From OLB11 sp041392835 (lineage in GTDB: Bacteria; Bacteroidota; Bacteroidia; Chitinophagales; Chitinophagaceae): a stretch of DNA of 62,601 bases. The position numbers were made by a program, and so were the translations under genes. Positions within the stretch are counted from its first letter, which is position 1. Every line of letters starts with the position of its first letter. The stretch lies in the NCBI GenBank assembly GCA_041392835.1, contig JAWKLF010000017.1, positions 1-62,601 on the forward strand, written 5' to 3'. Of the stretch, positions 50,468 to 59,331 are shown one piece after another. The notes under the pieces are model-generated. The model worked only from the letters and a program-made list of their open reading frames with translations. It searched no databases and was not told where the DNA came from.

Positions 50468-51187
50468 TCAGTTCCCATCATTCAACTGTGAACCGATCGG
50501 GTGCTCCTTGAACCGCTCCAGCAATGCGTCAAAGTTGGCTATGACCTCACGTTTTGGCAGGGACCTGGAACGGATCGTTGCAGACTGCAGCAGGCGCGGT
50601 TCCACGTCGAGGAAGTTGCAAAGCCCGTCGTGCCCCTGGCCTGACGCAAGGTTCTCCCAGGTAATGGCGTGCATCGGGAAGCGTTCGCACATGCGTTCAA
50701 GCAGATAGTCAATGTGATTGAAGATCGTCCACCCCCGGAGCAGTTCGTCCGGATCAATTTCCAGATGCTGCTCGGCATACACCGATCGGGAGTCCCAGTT
50801 GTCGTTGAGCTGTGCCAGTTTGACCGAGAGGTGCTGATCGACCTTGTTGCGCCTTCGGAGGAATATCAACCGGAACTTCATCTGTCGGAGGAACCCCCAA
50901 ACCTCCGGATACACCAGCAGCCAGTCCCAAGGCATCTTGAAGCCGACCACGGCGGCATCGTTGCCCAACCGGCTGGCGAGATAGCTCCCAACGGCGTCAG
51001 CCCCTTCCATCCCCGGGTCCTGGCCATTGAGGGCCAATCGACCCGGGCTAAGCAGCTCACCCTGGAAAGTGACGTCGGGATGCGAGTCCAGCAGGTGCTG
51101 CAGATAGGTGGAGCCACTCCGCCCCTGCGAAATGATCACAGCCCGCATCTTTTCGTCGGCTGATAATTGTTCAGGATCACCGCTCAA
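50468..51187 (-). CDS. Stf0-type sulfotransferase
   Basis: A 239-residue sulfotransferase. RAVIISQGRSGSTYLQHLLD is the PAPS-binding loop in the form seen in Stf0 (trehalose sulfotransferase) relatives, and LIFLRRRNKVDQHLSVKLAQ is the 3'-phosphate region. It moves sulfate to a sugar or lipid hydroxyl. The start overlaps the stop of the preceding sulfotransferase (ATGA at 51184-51187). Next to the L-FucNAc genes and several glycosyltransferases, a carbohydrate acceptor is likely. No PAPS-forming genes are in the window. Confidence 0.8.
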   Translation of the reverse strand: MSGDPEQLSADEKMRAVIISQGRSGSTYLQHLLDSHPDVTFQGELLSPGRLALNGQDPGMEGADAVGSYLASRLGNDAAVVGFKMPWDWLLVYPEVWGFLRQMKFRLIFLRRRNKVDQHLSVKLAQLNDNWDSRSVYAEQHLEIDPDELLRGWTIFNHIDYLLERMCERFPMHAITWENLASGQGHDGLCNFLDVEPRLLQSATIRSRSLPKREVIANFDALLERFKEHPIGSQLNDGN

Positions 51188-51966
51188 TCTGGTTGCCTGC
51201 TGGTGGTGGAAACCACCTGGCGATAACGGTCCAGCTGGTAGAAGCCATCATGGACATCTCGAATTCGGTGATACAGCTGATAATCCTCGGCGTTGGCCTG
51301 CTCGAATCGTCGTTGTTGTTCGGGAGAGATGATGCCTTCGATCGAGTGTGGCCTGCTTCCGCTCGCGATCTCTTCGGACAGATCTGAGCGCGGTGCAACG
51401 AGCCGGGAAATGATTTCCGGTTTGTCGCTTCCGGAAAATCCCTCCATCCTGCAAACCGACCCGACAAAACGTTCCATCTGAATGGGGGTGGCCACGATGA
51501 AGTAGCTTTGCTCGATCAGCCCCCAGGTCGCGGCAAAGGACGCTTCACCACTCAGGAAGCGGCACCGGAAGTTGTTGAACTCGAAGTCCATCTCCTCTCT
51601 CGCCGCGTCGCAGAAGTCCTGGAATCCCAGTTCGCGTGCACGCTCGCCAAACCCGGGCATGGCATGCGGGACACGTCGCAAGTAGAAGTAGTGCGAGATG
51701 GCCCGATCCAGAGGATCCCGAACCGTGGCAACCGGCCGTTGGTTCTCGCGGGGAACACCCAGCAGGCCCTCGACCTGTTCGACAGAAACATGGCCACCGA
51801 TGTAGCGGAGTTTGGATGCATCGCCGCCCTGTTCAAGGAACTCCATCAGCGATCGATCGCCCTTGATCGCAACGATGAACTGACCGTCCTCATAGTGTTT
51901 CCGCATGCTGGCTGAAAACGTCGACCCGGCAGTCTTTGGCACGTGGGTGAAGACAAGCTTGTGCAA
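51184..51966 (-). CDS. sulfotransferase, Sulfotransfer_2-like
   Basis: A protein of about 260 residues. VFTHVPKTAGSTFSASMRKH is the PAPS-binding loop in the PKTAGST form typical of carbohydrate sulfotransferases such as heparan 2-O-type and chondroitin 4-O-type relatives, and VATVRDPLDRAISHYFYLRR is the 3'-phosphate-binding motif. I chose the TTG at 51966 because GAGGGA lies six bases upstream and the family motif begins four residues later; the frame could begin at 52008. It is divergent from the third sulfotransferase gene at 52168. Confidence 0.78.
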   Translation of the reverse strand: MHKLVFTHVPKTAGSTFSASMRKHYEDGQFIVAIKGDRSLMEFLEQGGDASKLRYIGGHVSVEQVEGLLGVPRENQRPVATVRDPLDRAISHYFYLRRVPHAMPGFGERARELGFQDFCDAAREEMDFEFNNFRCRFLSGEASFAATWGLIEQSYFIVATPIQMERFVGSVCRMEGFSGSDKPEIISRLVAPRSDLSEEIASGSRPHSIEGIISPEQQRRFEQANAEDYQLYHRIRDVHDGFYQLDRYRQVVSTTSRQPD

Positions 51967-52167
51967 ACCGGTTCCCTCGTTTCGGCAAGAATGAGCGTGG
52001 CACAACACGGTACGGACAGACGCCAGCCAATCGGGCGCCCCAACCAGATATTAATCGTTTCATGCGACGCGGAAGGCGCGACGGTATGGGTTTCTACCGA
52101 AAGCTCATGAAGTGCGCTTTACAAGATCCGGCGGGGTGAATCGCCCGCGTTGGCCGAGGCGGATACT

Positions 52168-52983
52168 ATGCGGTGCATGCAGACCGAAGCCGACAACGAA
52201 CCGAAGGCATGGCCAATCATCGTGGGTGGTTCCCATCGATCAGGAACCACGCTGGTGCGGCGGCTTCTCAACGCCCACCCCGACATCTTCTGTCCGGGTG
52301 AAATCAAGTTTCACAAGGATCTTCTTCGACAGTTTCCCAATGACCCGCTGGCTATCGGTCGTCTGGGGGCCAGTATTTCGTCATTGGGACTGGATGCGGA
52401 GGAGTGGCTGGATACGTTTGGCCAAGCCTTCATTGCGTTATACCAGCGCGCCACCGCGAAGGCCGGCAAGACGCGATGGGCCGACAAGAATCCGGAAAAT
52501 TGTCTGAACATCGGGCACTGGGATCGCCTGCTTGATGGCAGGTGCCTGTTTGTCATGGTTGTTCGCCATCCCTATGACATCCTGTGTTCGATGCAGGAAA
52601 TTGGCATGCCCAAGGTGCTGCCTTTGGACGTTTCGGGAAGATCCCGTCACATAGCGTCCTATCTGCAGAGCGGACAGGCATTCTGCGAGATGAACCCTGA
52701 CCGATCCTTCGTCCTCCGCTATGAGGATCTTCTCGAAAATCCGGATGATCACCTGTCGCGGCTGTTCGGGTTTCTGGGAGAGAGCAAGCCGCCGGACCTG
52801 ATGGCGCAGGCGTTCAATGGCGCCAAACCTGATGGACTTGGCGATCCGAAGGCCGGGAGCTTTGGTTCGTTGGATCCTTCGCGAGTGGGGCGATGGCGGG
52901 CGGAGTTGTCTGCCTCGGACATCGCGCTGGTGCAGGAGCCGCTCAACTGGATCCTGCATCGATGGGGATATACGGATGCCTGA
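52168..52983 (+). CDS. sulfotransferase, Sulfotransfer_3-like
   Basis: A 271-residue protein. IVGGSHRSGTTLVRRLLNAH is the PAPS loop and VMVVRHPYDILCSMQEIGMP the 3'-phosphate motif; KTRWADKNPENCLN also fits the family. It represents a third subfamily of sulfotransferase within 2.5 kb. The ATG at 52168 has GAGGCGG before it; ATG 52177 is possible. It overlaps the next gene by eight bases, so the sulfotransferase and the GT-D protein are likely made together and may act on the same product. Confidence 0.8.
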   Translation: MRCMQTEADNEPKAWPIIVGGSHRSGTTLVRRLLNAHPDIFCPGEIKFHKDLLRQFPNDPLAIGRLGASISSLGLDAEEWLDTFGQAFIALYQRATAKAGKTRWADKNPENCLNIGHWDRLLDGRCLFVMVVRHPYDILCSMQEIGMPKVLPLDVSGRSRHIASYLQSGQAFCEMNPDRSFVLRYEDLLENPDDHLSRLFGFLGESKPPDLMAQAFNGAKPDGLGDPKAGSFGSLDPSRVGRWRAELSASDIALVQEPLNWILHRWGYTDA

Positions 52984-54811
52984 GTCCGCCACCGAAACGA
53001 CCATCCCGCATGACGGGAACCCGCGAGGAGGCAACCCGCTTGCCATGCTCAGTCAGCTGTTGATCGACGGGGAGTTCGAGGCCGCCAGACAGTGCTTTGG
53101 AGAAGTAATGGCGACGAGTCCCGATCATTTCGAGACCTGCCGCACCGCGATCGAAGCCGCCCAGGATGACGCTGGCAGAGATGCGGTGCGTGGTCTGGTT
53201 GATTCGGCGGGTGAAGCGGATCCCAGCGATGAGCTCCGGTTCCGCGTCACCGGTTGCCTGTTGGCCCGGTATGGAACCGACGAACAGCTTCTCGAGTTTC
53301 TGGCGAACTGGGCGGTAGACTCACTCCACCCCTTGCTGCGCAAAAGCGTACTGACGGATCTGCTTCGCTGGGCTCGCTACCGGGTGGTGGAAAGCTGGAT
53401 CAGCCAGTCGCTTGAGGGCCCCGCGTTTGCAGAGGACCTCTGTGTCAGCTATCTGCGGGCGGTTCAGCTGGGGCATGGCACCGAGCGGTACCGTAAAGAG
53501 CGCGATCGACTGTTCGCCGGCCTCGACGCCAGTACACGGCAACGCTTGCTGCGCGCGATGCCACCAGGGCTCTGCCGTCCGCATGAGGTGATTGAGCAGC
53601 TGCAGGCGGCCGTGGAAGTCGGCAGGGAACATGAGCTATCGAATCTCGCCAGAAAATTCCTGTTCTATCGCGATGAGAGCGTGGACCGAGAGCTGCACGC
53701 GCGGCCCCTACCGGGAACAGACCTGTTTGTCCGTTACCTCAATGTGGCTGCCCATACACGGGTGGCTGAAGCGGTGGATCCGTGCCCCGAGCCGCAAGCC
53801 GAATGGACAAAGAGGTCGCAACAGGCTGAATCTGGTTTGACCCGGGGGCTTGCCCGGCAGCGGGCGGCGATTACCAGCGAACCCGGTCGGCAGAATCTGA
53901 AGCGTGCCATTCAATGCACGGACCTGATCAGGTCCCACTGCGGCTCGACGCTGCTGGAAACTAGTGTCCTTGAAGGGCAGGCGGCAACTCTTGCGGCGTG
54001 GCTCAATGGACGGATTCGCGGTCGCAAGCCGACTTCGTTCATCCGGCTGGGTGACGGCGAGGGTGCATTCCTGCCCTATCCGGCTGCGTTGGCCGACAGC
54101 CAAGTGCGGGATCGGTTGGGTCATCAACGCGACTGGTGGGGAGGTTGTGGCTTCTCCGCGATCCGAAGCGAAGAGGCTGCCGAGCTATTGGTCGATGCCA
54201 TCCGGCATGCCGATTGTCTCGGAATTCCGCCTTACTCGCGCTGCCTGCATGCCTTGGGGGAGGAGGATGTCCCAACAACACCGAACCAGCGCGGCGTGCT
54301 GGCGGTGCTTGATCATGTTTCGGGACTGCCGGAGCCCACCCTGGCCAACAAATTGATTACTTCCGCCCACGCCCACATGGACATGTTCGAGCAGAATCTG
54401 TATCGCGATGTGTTTCGCGGGGTCGATGCCGTACAGGTCATTGGATGCCATGACCTTTCGCGAGTTCTCCGCACGACGATAGGCGTGGAAGTCGCCAAGT
54501 GGTACGCCACGCCACCTGAATACAAGTTCCGACAGATGTTCGGCCTCTCGCGAAGCGCTGATTCACCTGGCGATTACGTCAGGCAATTCGACACCGTGGC
54601 GCGGGAAGTCCGAATTGAACCAGCGCCGGTTTTTCTCGTGGCAGCCGGTTTCATGGGGAAACTGCTGTGCCATCGTGTTCGCTCTCAGGGGGGAATCGCC
54701 ATCGACATTGGCTGTGTTGGTGACTACTGGAGCAGCAAGCCAACACGAATCCAGCCCCTGCCCGAAAGGCCGTTTCCTCGGGCGACCGATGCTGAGACCC
54801 GGGGCACATGA
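52976..54811 (+). CDS. large protein with C-terminal GT-D-fold glycosyltransferase domain
   Basis: A 611-residue protein. The first 330 residues are helical and have no recognisable family (FEAARQCFGEVMATSPDHFE looks like a TPR-type repeat). The last 260 residues match the GT-D fold (formerly DUF1792): SFIRLGDGEGAFLPYPAALA holds the RxGDGE motif thought to bind the nucleotide sugar and metal, and APVFLVAAGFMGKLLCHRVR and IAIDIGCVGDYWSSKPTRIQ close the fold. GT-D enzymes were first described in glycosylation of serine-rich repeat proteins. The start at 52976 overlaps the sulfotransferase gene; the stop overlaps the next glycosyltransferase (ATGA). Confidence 0.75.
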   Translation: MPESATETTIPHDGNPRGGNPLAMLSQLLIDGEFEAARQCFGEVMATSPDHFETCRTAIEAAQDDAGRDAVRGLVDSAGEADPSDELRFRVTGCLLARYGTDEQLLEFLANWAVDSLHPLLRKSVLTDLLRWARYRVVESWISQSLEGPAFAEDLCVSYLRAVQLGHGTERYRKERDRLFAGLDASTRQRLLRAMPPGLCRPHEVIEQLQAAVEVGREHELSNLARKFLFYRDESVDRELHARPLPGTDLFVRYLNVAAHTRVAEAVDPCPEPQAEWTKRSQQAESGLTRGLARQRAAITSEPGRQNLKRAIQCTDLIRSHCGSTLLETSVLEGQAATLAAWLNGRIRGRKPTSFIRLGDGEGAFLPYPAALADSQVRDRLGHQRDWWGGCGFSAIRSEEAAELLVDAIRHADCLGIPPYSRCLHALGEEDVPTTPNQRGVLAVLDHVSGLPEPTLANKLITSAHAHMDMFEQNLYRDVFRGVDAVQVIGCHDLSRVLRTTIGVEVAKWYATPPEYKFRQMFGLSRSADSPGDYVRQFDTVAREVRIEPAPVFLVAAGFMGKLLCHRVRSQGGIAIDIGCVGDYWSSKPTRIQPLPERPFPRATDAETRGT

Positions 54812-56499
54812 ACCCAACGGTTTCCGTCGTGATCCCCGTGTACAACGGCGCCCGTTTCGTGGGCGAGGCGATCGAGAGCGTGCTTGCCCAGAGCTATCGC
54901 CACATCGAAGTGATCGTGGTCAATGATGGCTCGAATGATGGAGGTGGAACAGCAAGGGTCTGTGCGAGGTATGCAAGACACATCCGCTATTTCGAAAAGG
55001 CAAACGGCGGTGTTTCCAGCGCTCTGAACATGGGCGCAAGGAACATGCAGGGCACCTACTTCAGCTGGCTGAGTCATGACGACACCTACGTTCCCCTGAA
55101 AACCGAATTGCAGGTCGGTGTGGCCGAGCGGCATGGTTCGGACCGGCTGGTTCTGCTGGGTGATTGGGAAAACGTCGACGAAGACGGCAGGCATGTCCGC
55201 TTCAAGCGCCTGCCAGACATCCCGCCGGACCCGCTGGATGGTCATGGCTGGCGTTGCATCCTGAGGGGGCACATGAACGGCTCCACGATGCTGTTTCATC
55301 GAAACCAGTTCCAACGCCATGGCTACTTCGACGAATCACTGGTCTACGCGCAGGACTACGATTTCTGGCTTCGCCTCCTCACGGACTCCTATTTCCTCCG
55401 GCTCCCATACGTTCTCACACAGAGGCGACTGCATCCCGCTCAGTTGACCCATGCGGCCGGTGCCTTCCCAGAAGAGGATTCGGCAATCTGGCGACGAATC
55501 CTCGAAGAAGCCCCGGAGTCCGCCCAGATATGGTCCGCGGGGAGCCGGAGCCGGTTTCTGGCGGACATGGCGGACCGCCTGGACCGCAATGGCCGGAAAA
55601 GCGTAGCCATCTGGGCGAGGCAGACGTCCCATGCGGCCCTCCGTCGTTCTCTCGTGTCAATCATCGTTCCCGTAGCCGATTCCAGCCCTGCAGCGGCTGA
55701 TTGCCTGCGCGAGGCCATTGCGCAGACATACCCGGAGCTTGAGATCGTCGTTGTCGGAAGCAAGCCGGTACTCGATGCCCTAGCGGAAAATTTCGTGAAC
55801 GGAACTTCGCTCCGCTTCATTGTCTCGGCCAGCATGGAGCGTGGCGAGGCACGCAGCGTGGGTGTTGAACACGCGCGAGGTGAATACCTGGCATTCCTCG
55901 ATCCCGGATTCGCCATGGATCGGGGGAAAGTTGAGAGGCAGGTAACGGCCATGCAGAGCGCCGGAACCCTGCTTAGCCTGGTCGGGTGGACCTCAGACGC
56001 AGCTGGCTTCGAGTCAAACCGGAACGTCAGCCCAAGGTTGCCGAACAGACCTGCTTCTCAGCTGGCTGTTGAGGAAATGCCAGGGTTTTCCGCACTCATG
56101 CTGCATAGATGCCTGTTGGCCACCAGCACCCAACCTGGCCCCGGCCGATTCTGCGACGCTGAGGCGTGGGTACATGAATTTTTCGGAAGTGTCGAAACGA
56201 CTGTCATCTGCGAACCGCTGGTCTTCGCGGCAAGGCCGTCGGAAGAGGATTGTTCCATGCAGCCACAGTCCAACGGCGTCATGATGGCGGTATTGACGGA
56301 TCCGGCCTTGTATCAGGCGCCGCACTCCCGTCTGGAGGATCTGGAGGCATTGTGGGATGTTGCGGTGAAGACGCGAGAAGCCCTCTCGTCCCAGGCCGCG
56401 AAGGCAGCATCTGCCTCATGCGGTGTCGATACGGGCAGCATCTGCTTTGATGGCGATCCGCACCCGCCTGTTGATGGCAGCAACCCGGATCGAGATTGA
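54808..56499 (+). CDS. tandem family-2 glycosyltransferase, paralogue of the gene at 43508
   Basis: A 563-residue protein. The N-terminal GT-A domain (MNPTVSVVIPVYNGARFVGE, EVIVVNDGSNDGG, YFSWLSHDDTYVPLKTELQV, YDFWLRLLTDSYFLRLPYVL) is followed by a second GT2 domain from about residue 285 (LVSIIVPVADSSPAAADCLR, LEIVVVGSKPV, EYLAFLDPG). The second domain keeps the fold but lacks a clear DxD, so it may bind rather than catalyse. It is coupled to the GT-D gene before it and to the next glycosyltransferase after it by overlapping stop and start codons. Confidence 0.83.
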   Translation: MNPTVSVVIPVYNGARFVGEAIESVLAQSYRHIEVIVVNDGSNDGGGTARVCARYARHIRYFEKANGGVSSALNMGARNMQGTYFSWLSHDDTYVPLKTELQVGVAERHGSDRLVLLGDWENVDEDGRHVRFKRLPDIPPDPLDGHGWRCILRGHMNGSTMLFHRNQFQRHGYFDESLVYAQDYDFWLRLLTDSYFLRLPYVLTQRRLHPAQLTHAAGAFPEEDSAIWRRILEEAPESAQIWSAGSRSRFLADMADRLDRNGRKSVAIWARQTSHAALRRSLVSIIVPVADSSPAAADCLREAIAQTYPELEIVVVGSKPVLDALAENFVNGTSLRFIVSASMERGEARSVGVEHARGEYLAFLDPGFAMDRGKVERQVTAMQSAGTLLSLVGWTSDAAGFESNRNVSPRLPNRPASQLAVEEMPGFSALMLHRCLLATSTQPGPGRFCDAEAWVHEFFGSVETTVICEPLVFAARPSEEDCSMQPQSNGVMMAVLTDPALYQAPHSRLEDLEALWDVAVKTREALSSQAAKAASASCGVDTGSICFDGDPHPPVDGSNPDRD

Positions 56500-57344
56500 T
56501 GATCCGGGCGACCGCCATTCTGGCTGTTGGCGAGGACGAGGATTACCTCTCCAACTGCCTGACCCACCTGATCAGGCAGGGTTTACGCTTTGCCGTTCTC
56601 GACAACAGCGCTGGAACAATGGTCCGTTCCACATTGGATGCACCGCTATTTCGTCAACACCTTGACTGCTATCGAAGGATCGACCGTCACCCGCAATTTT
56701 CGCTCGAGGAACAGCTGCTGGCGAAGGATGCCATCGCGAGCTCCCTGAGCTGCGACTGGGTGGTCCATCTTGATGTGGATGAAATCATGCATCCTTTCAT
56801 CGAAGGCGAAACCTTGCTTGAGGGACTTGGGCGAGTCGACGAGGCCGGTTTCAATGTCGTCAACTTCGATGAGTTTGTTTTTCTGCCGCTCAACGTCGAC
56901 TACGAGCCCGATTCGCGCGCCCCGCAGCCGATTGAGCATTACTATTTCTTCGAACCCGAACCGCTAAGGCTGATGCGGGCGTGGAAGCGAAATGCCGGGT
57001 TTTCCGCTCTGTCGAGCGGAGGTCACGTGCTGCGCGGCGCGAACCTTCGAGTCGCCCCTGAGTCCATGGCGCTGCGACACTACATTTTCCGTAACCAGGC
57101 GCATGCGATGTCGAAGTACACGACGCGCCGGTTCGCCACGGCCGAGCTGCAGCGCGGCTGGCACCGAAATCGTCATGGTTTCCAGCCGGAAGATTTCATG
57201 TTTCCGCCGCTTTCCGCACTGGAACGGATGGGCGATGTAGGTAGTGTGGCCTTAAGCCGAGAAAGACCGAGGCGCTCCCACTACTGGGAGTGGAGGTCGG
57301 CCCAGAGTCATCCGGACCTTTCGCGTGTACCGCAAGCGACATGA
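56499..57344 (+). CDS. family-2/92-like glycosyltransferase
   Basis: A 281-residue GT-A protein. MIRATAILAVGEDEDYLSNC starts the fold, and WVVHLDVDEIMHPF contains the DxD-type motif that binds the metal and nucleotide sugar. LLAKDAIASSLSCDW and LRHYIFRNQAHAMSKYTTRR resemble the Glyco_tranf_2_4 family. ATG 56499 shares one base with the preceding stop (TGATG), so the four plus-strand genes from 52168 form one coupled operon. The CDS is followed by about 150 bases before the next gene. Confidence 0.78.
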   Translation: MIRATAILAVGEDEDYLSNCLTHLIRQGLRFAVLDNSAGTMVRSTLDAPLFRQHLDCYRRIDRHPQFSLEEQLLAKDAIASSLSCDWVVHLDVDEIMHPFIEGETLLEGLGRVDEAGFNVVNFDEFVFLPLNVDYEPDSRAPQPIEHYYFFEPEPLRLMRAWKRNAGFSALSSGGHVLRGANLRVAPESMALRHYIFRNQAHAMSKYTTRRFATAELQRGWHRNRHGFQPEDFMFPPLSALERMGDVGSVALSRERPRRSHYWEWRSAQSHPDLSRVPQAT

Positions 57345-57498
57345 GTGCGTGGTGTGCGGACTCCCGGCCTGCCTGTGAGTCAAACGGAACGGCACGCGGG
57401 GCCGTCGCACACTCCGGTTTCGGTGACGTCACATGGAATTAACGAATGTAATCGTGTATCTCTGGCGCCTTGCCATCACTCCTGGCCAGGCCGATTCA

Positions 57499-59148
57499 AT
57501 GTCTTCATCTCAACGTCTCAGCTCGCGCCACAGTCTTTTCCGTGTCCTGATACTGCTGGCAATGGCCTTCGCGCCGTTGATGGCTCTCGCCGAAGCTCCC
57601 AATCCGGATGATCTGTATCAGCGAGCATTGGCGGCCATAAATGACATGCAGTACGAAGAGGGTGCGAAGCTTTTCGACCAACTCATCGCGGCTCGAGATG
57701 ATGAAGAAAACGACTACTACAACGCTGCCTGCGCCTACGCACTGGCTGGTAACAAGGACGCTGCGTTCGACCGATTGAGCTCGGCGTTGCAGCATGGCTT
57801 TTCCGACGAAAAGACCCTGCAGTCCGATTCGGACCTGAAGTCCCTGCATGGTGATCCGAGATGGCAAACGTTTGTGGCCAGCGTTATGCAAGCGCGTGCA
57901 GCTGATCCGGCGGCCAGGCTGCTCGATCTGCTCCGAAATACCCGCGCCCCATCCGCTGAGCTCTATATGGCGGCGCAAAAGGCCTTGCGCGATGGCGCAC
58001 GATTCAGCAAGGAAACCGACTGGACCCTCTCACAGATGTACGCCACCGTTTCCACGTTCGCAGGTGACTACATTTCGGCCAACGCCTATTACAGCAACGG
58101 AGGGTCCAAGGTTGACCCCGTCGTCTCCGGGTACACGCGCGCGAGACCGGCACTGGACAGCTTGCTGAGCTTGACCAAAGACCGGCGCGCCGTGTTTCTC
58201 AACGAATCCCATGCGCAGGCCGATACCCGGGCGGCCAACTTCGCATTGCTGGAGCCGCTGCGAAAGCAGGGCTTCAACTACCTGGCACTCGAAGGCCTGA
58301 GTGTGAAGAAGAACGCCACCGATGGCTGCCAGGCAGACGTGATGACGGACGAAGCGCTGCAGGAGCGAGGATTTCCGACCAGGGACACGGGTTACTACAC
58401 GCGTGAGCCTGTCTTTGCCGAGTTCGTGCGCGAAGCCATCAGGTTGGGCTACCGCCTGTATGCCTACGAGGCCATGCAATACGACAAGGCCAAAATACAG
58501 ACTCAGGCCATGCGCGAGCAGGGTGAAGCCGACAACCTCGCCTGTCTGTTCGCCCGAGATCCCGAGGCAAAGGTTCTGCTCGTGGCTGGCTTCAGCCATA
58601 TCGCCGAAAATCCGCTGCTGGCAGATGATGAGCAGGGTTGGATGGCCTACCGGTTCAAGACCAAGACCGGCATTGATCCACTGACCATCGATACAACCAT
58701 GCAGCTTCACCGTCAGTTTGATGGCCTGGAGTATTCGTCGAAAGAAGGCGACAGTCACAACGTCGGCGCCTACACGCTGGCCAATGACGCCGGTGAACTG
58801 CTGGGTGATGCAGAGAAGGGTTTCGACATCACCCTGTACATCCCGCCGGCCGTGTCCCGAGATGCAACACCGAATTGGCTGGAGCTGGGTGGTGCGCGCC
58901 TCGGCATCACGGTTTCAGACGAGCTCTGCCGCGGCAAGCGCCCCTGCCTGATTGATGCGCACAAGGTGGAGGAAAGCGACGAAGCCGTGGCATCAGATCG
59001 CTGCGTCTTGCACTCGCCGGACGAAGCCAGCTGCCGCCTCTACCTGACGCCAGGGTCGCATCGCCTGCAGTTCATGGACGAGACGACTACCGTCATTGGC
59101 GAACAGACGGTTCTCGCCATGCGCGGAACGGAACAAGTCCAGCCTTGA
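57499..59148 (+). CDS. exported TPR protein with ChaN/erythromycin-esterase-like domain
   Basis: A 549-residue protein with a signal peptide (SLFRVLILLAMAFAPLMALA). TPR-like helices come first (LYQRALAAINDMQYEEGAKL, YYNAACAYALAGNKDAAFDR). A domain of the EreA/ChaN/TIKI superfamily follows from about residue 220: RAVFLNESHAQADTRAANFA, NYLALEGLSVKK, VLLVAGFSHIAENPLLA, with conserved Glu and His residues placed as in metal-dependent members of that group. A C-terminal beta domain with two Cys pairs ends it. Relatives act as hydrolases or heme-iron binders; the substrate here is unknown. ATG 57499 is chosen for the signal peptide. Confidence 0.72.
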   Translation: MSSSQRLSSRHSLFRVLILLAMAFAPLMALAEAPNPDDLYQRALAAINDMQYEEGAKLFDQLIAARDDEENDYYNAACAYALAGNKDAAFDRLSSALQHGFSDEKTLQSDSDLKSLHGDPRWQTFVASVMQARAADPAARLLDLLRNTRAPSAELYMAAQKALRDGARFSKETDWTLSQMYATVSTFAGDYISANAYYSNGGSKVDPVVSGYTRARPALDSLLSLTKDRRAVFLNESHAQADTRAANFALLEPLRKQGFNYLALEGLSVKKNATDGCQADVMTDEALQERGFPTRDTGYYTREPVFAEFVREAIRLGYRLYAYEAMQYDKAKIQTQAMREQGEADNLACLFARDPEAKVLLVAGFSHIAENPLLADDEQGWMAYRFKTKTGIDPLTIDTTMQLHRQFDGLEYSSKEGDSHNVGAYTLANDAGELLGDAEKGFDITLYIPPAVSRDATPNWLELGGARLGITVSDELCRGKRPCLIDAHKVEESDEAVASDRCVLHSPDEASCRLYLTPGSHRLQFMDETTTVIGEQTVLAMRGTEQVQP

Positions 59149-59331
59149 AGGCTTGACGCAGGCAAGATTGCCTCTTTCCTGGCATGCCGGGGCCTAGTTC
59201 CCGGTCGGCCGGAAGGGCCGGCGCGTCAGAGCACCAGGCAGCTGGCCCTGGCTGTCAGTCCAGAAAAGTGACATACCCCCGCCTGTATTGGTCGAAACTC
59301 TGCTACGGTGGGCACAGGCGGCCATCGTGGC

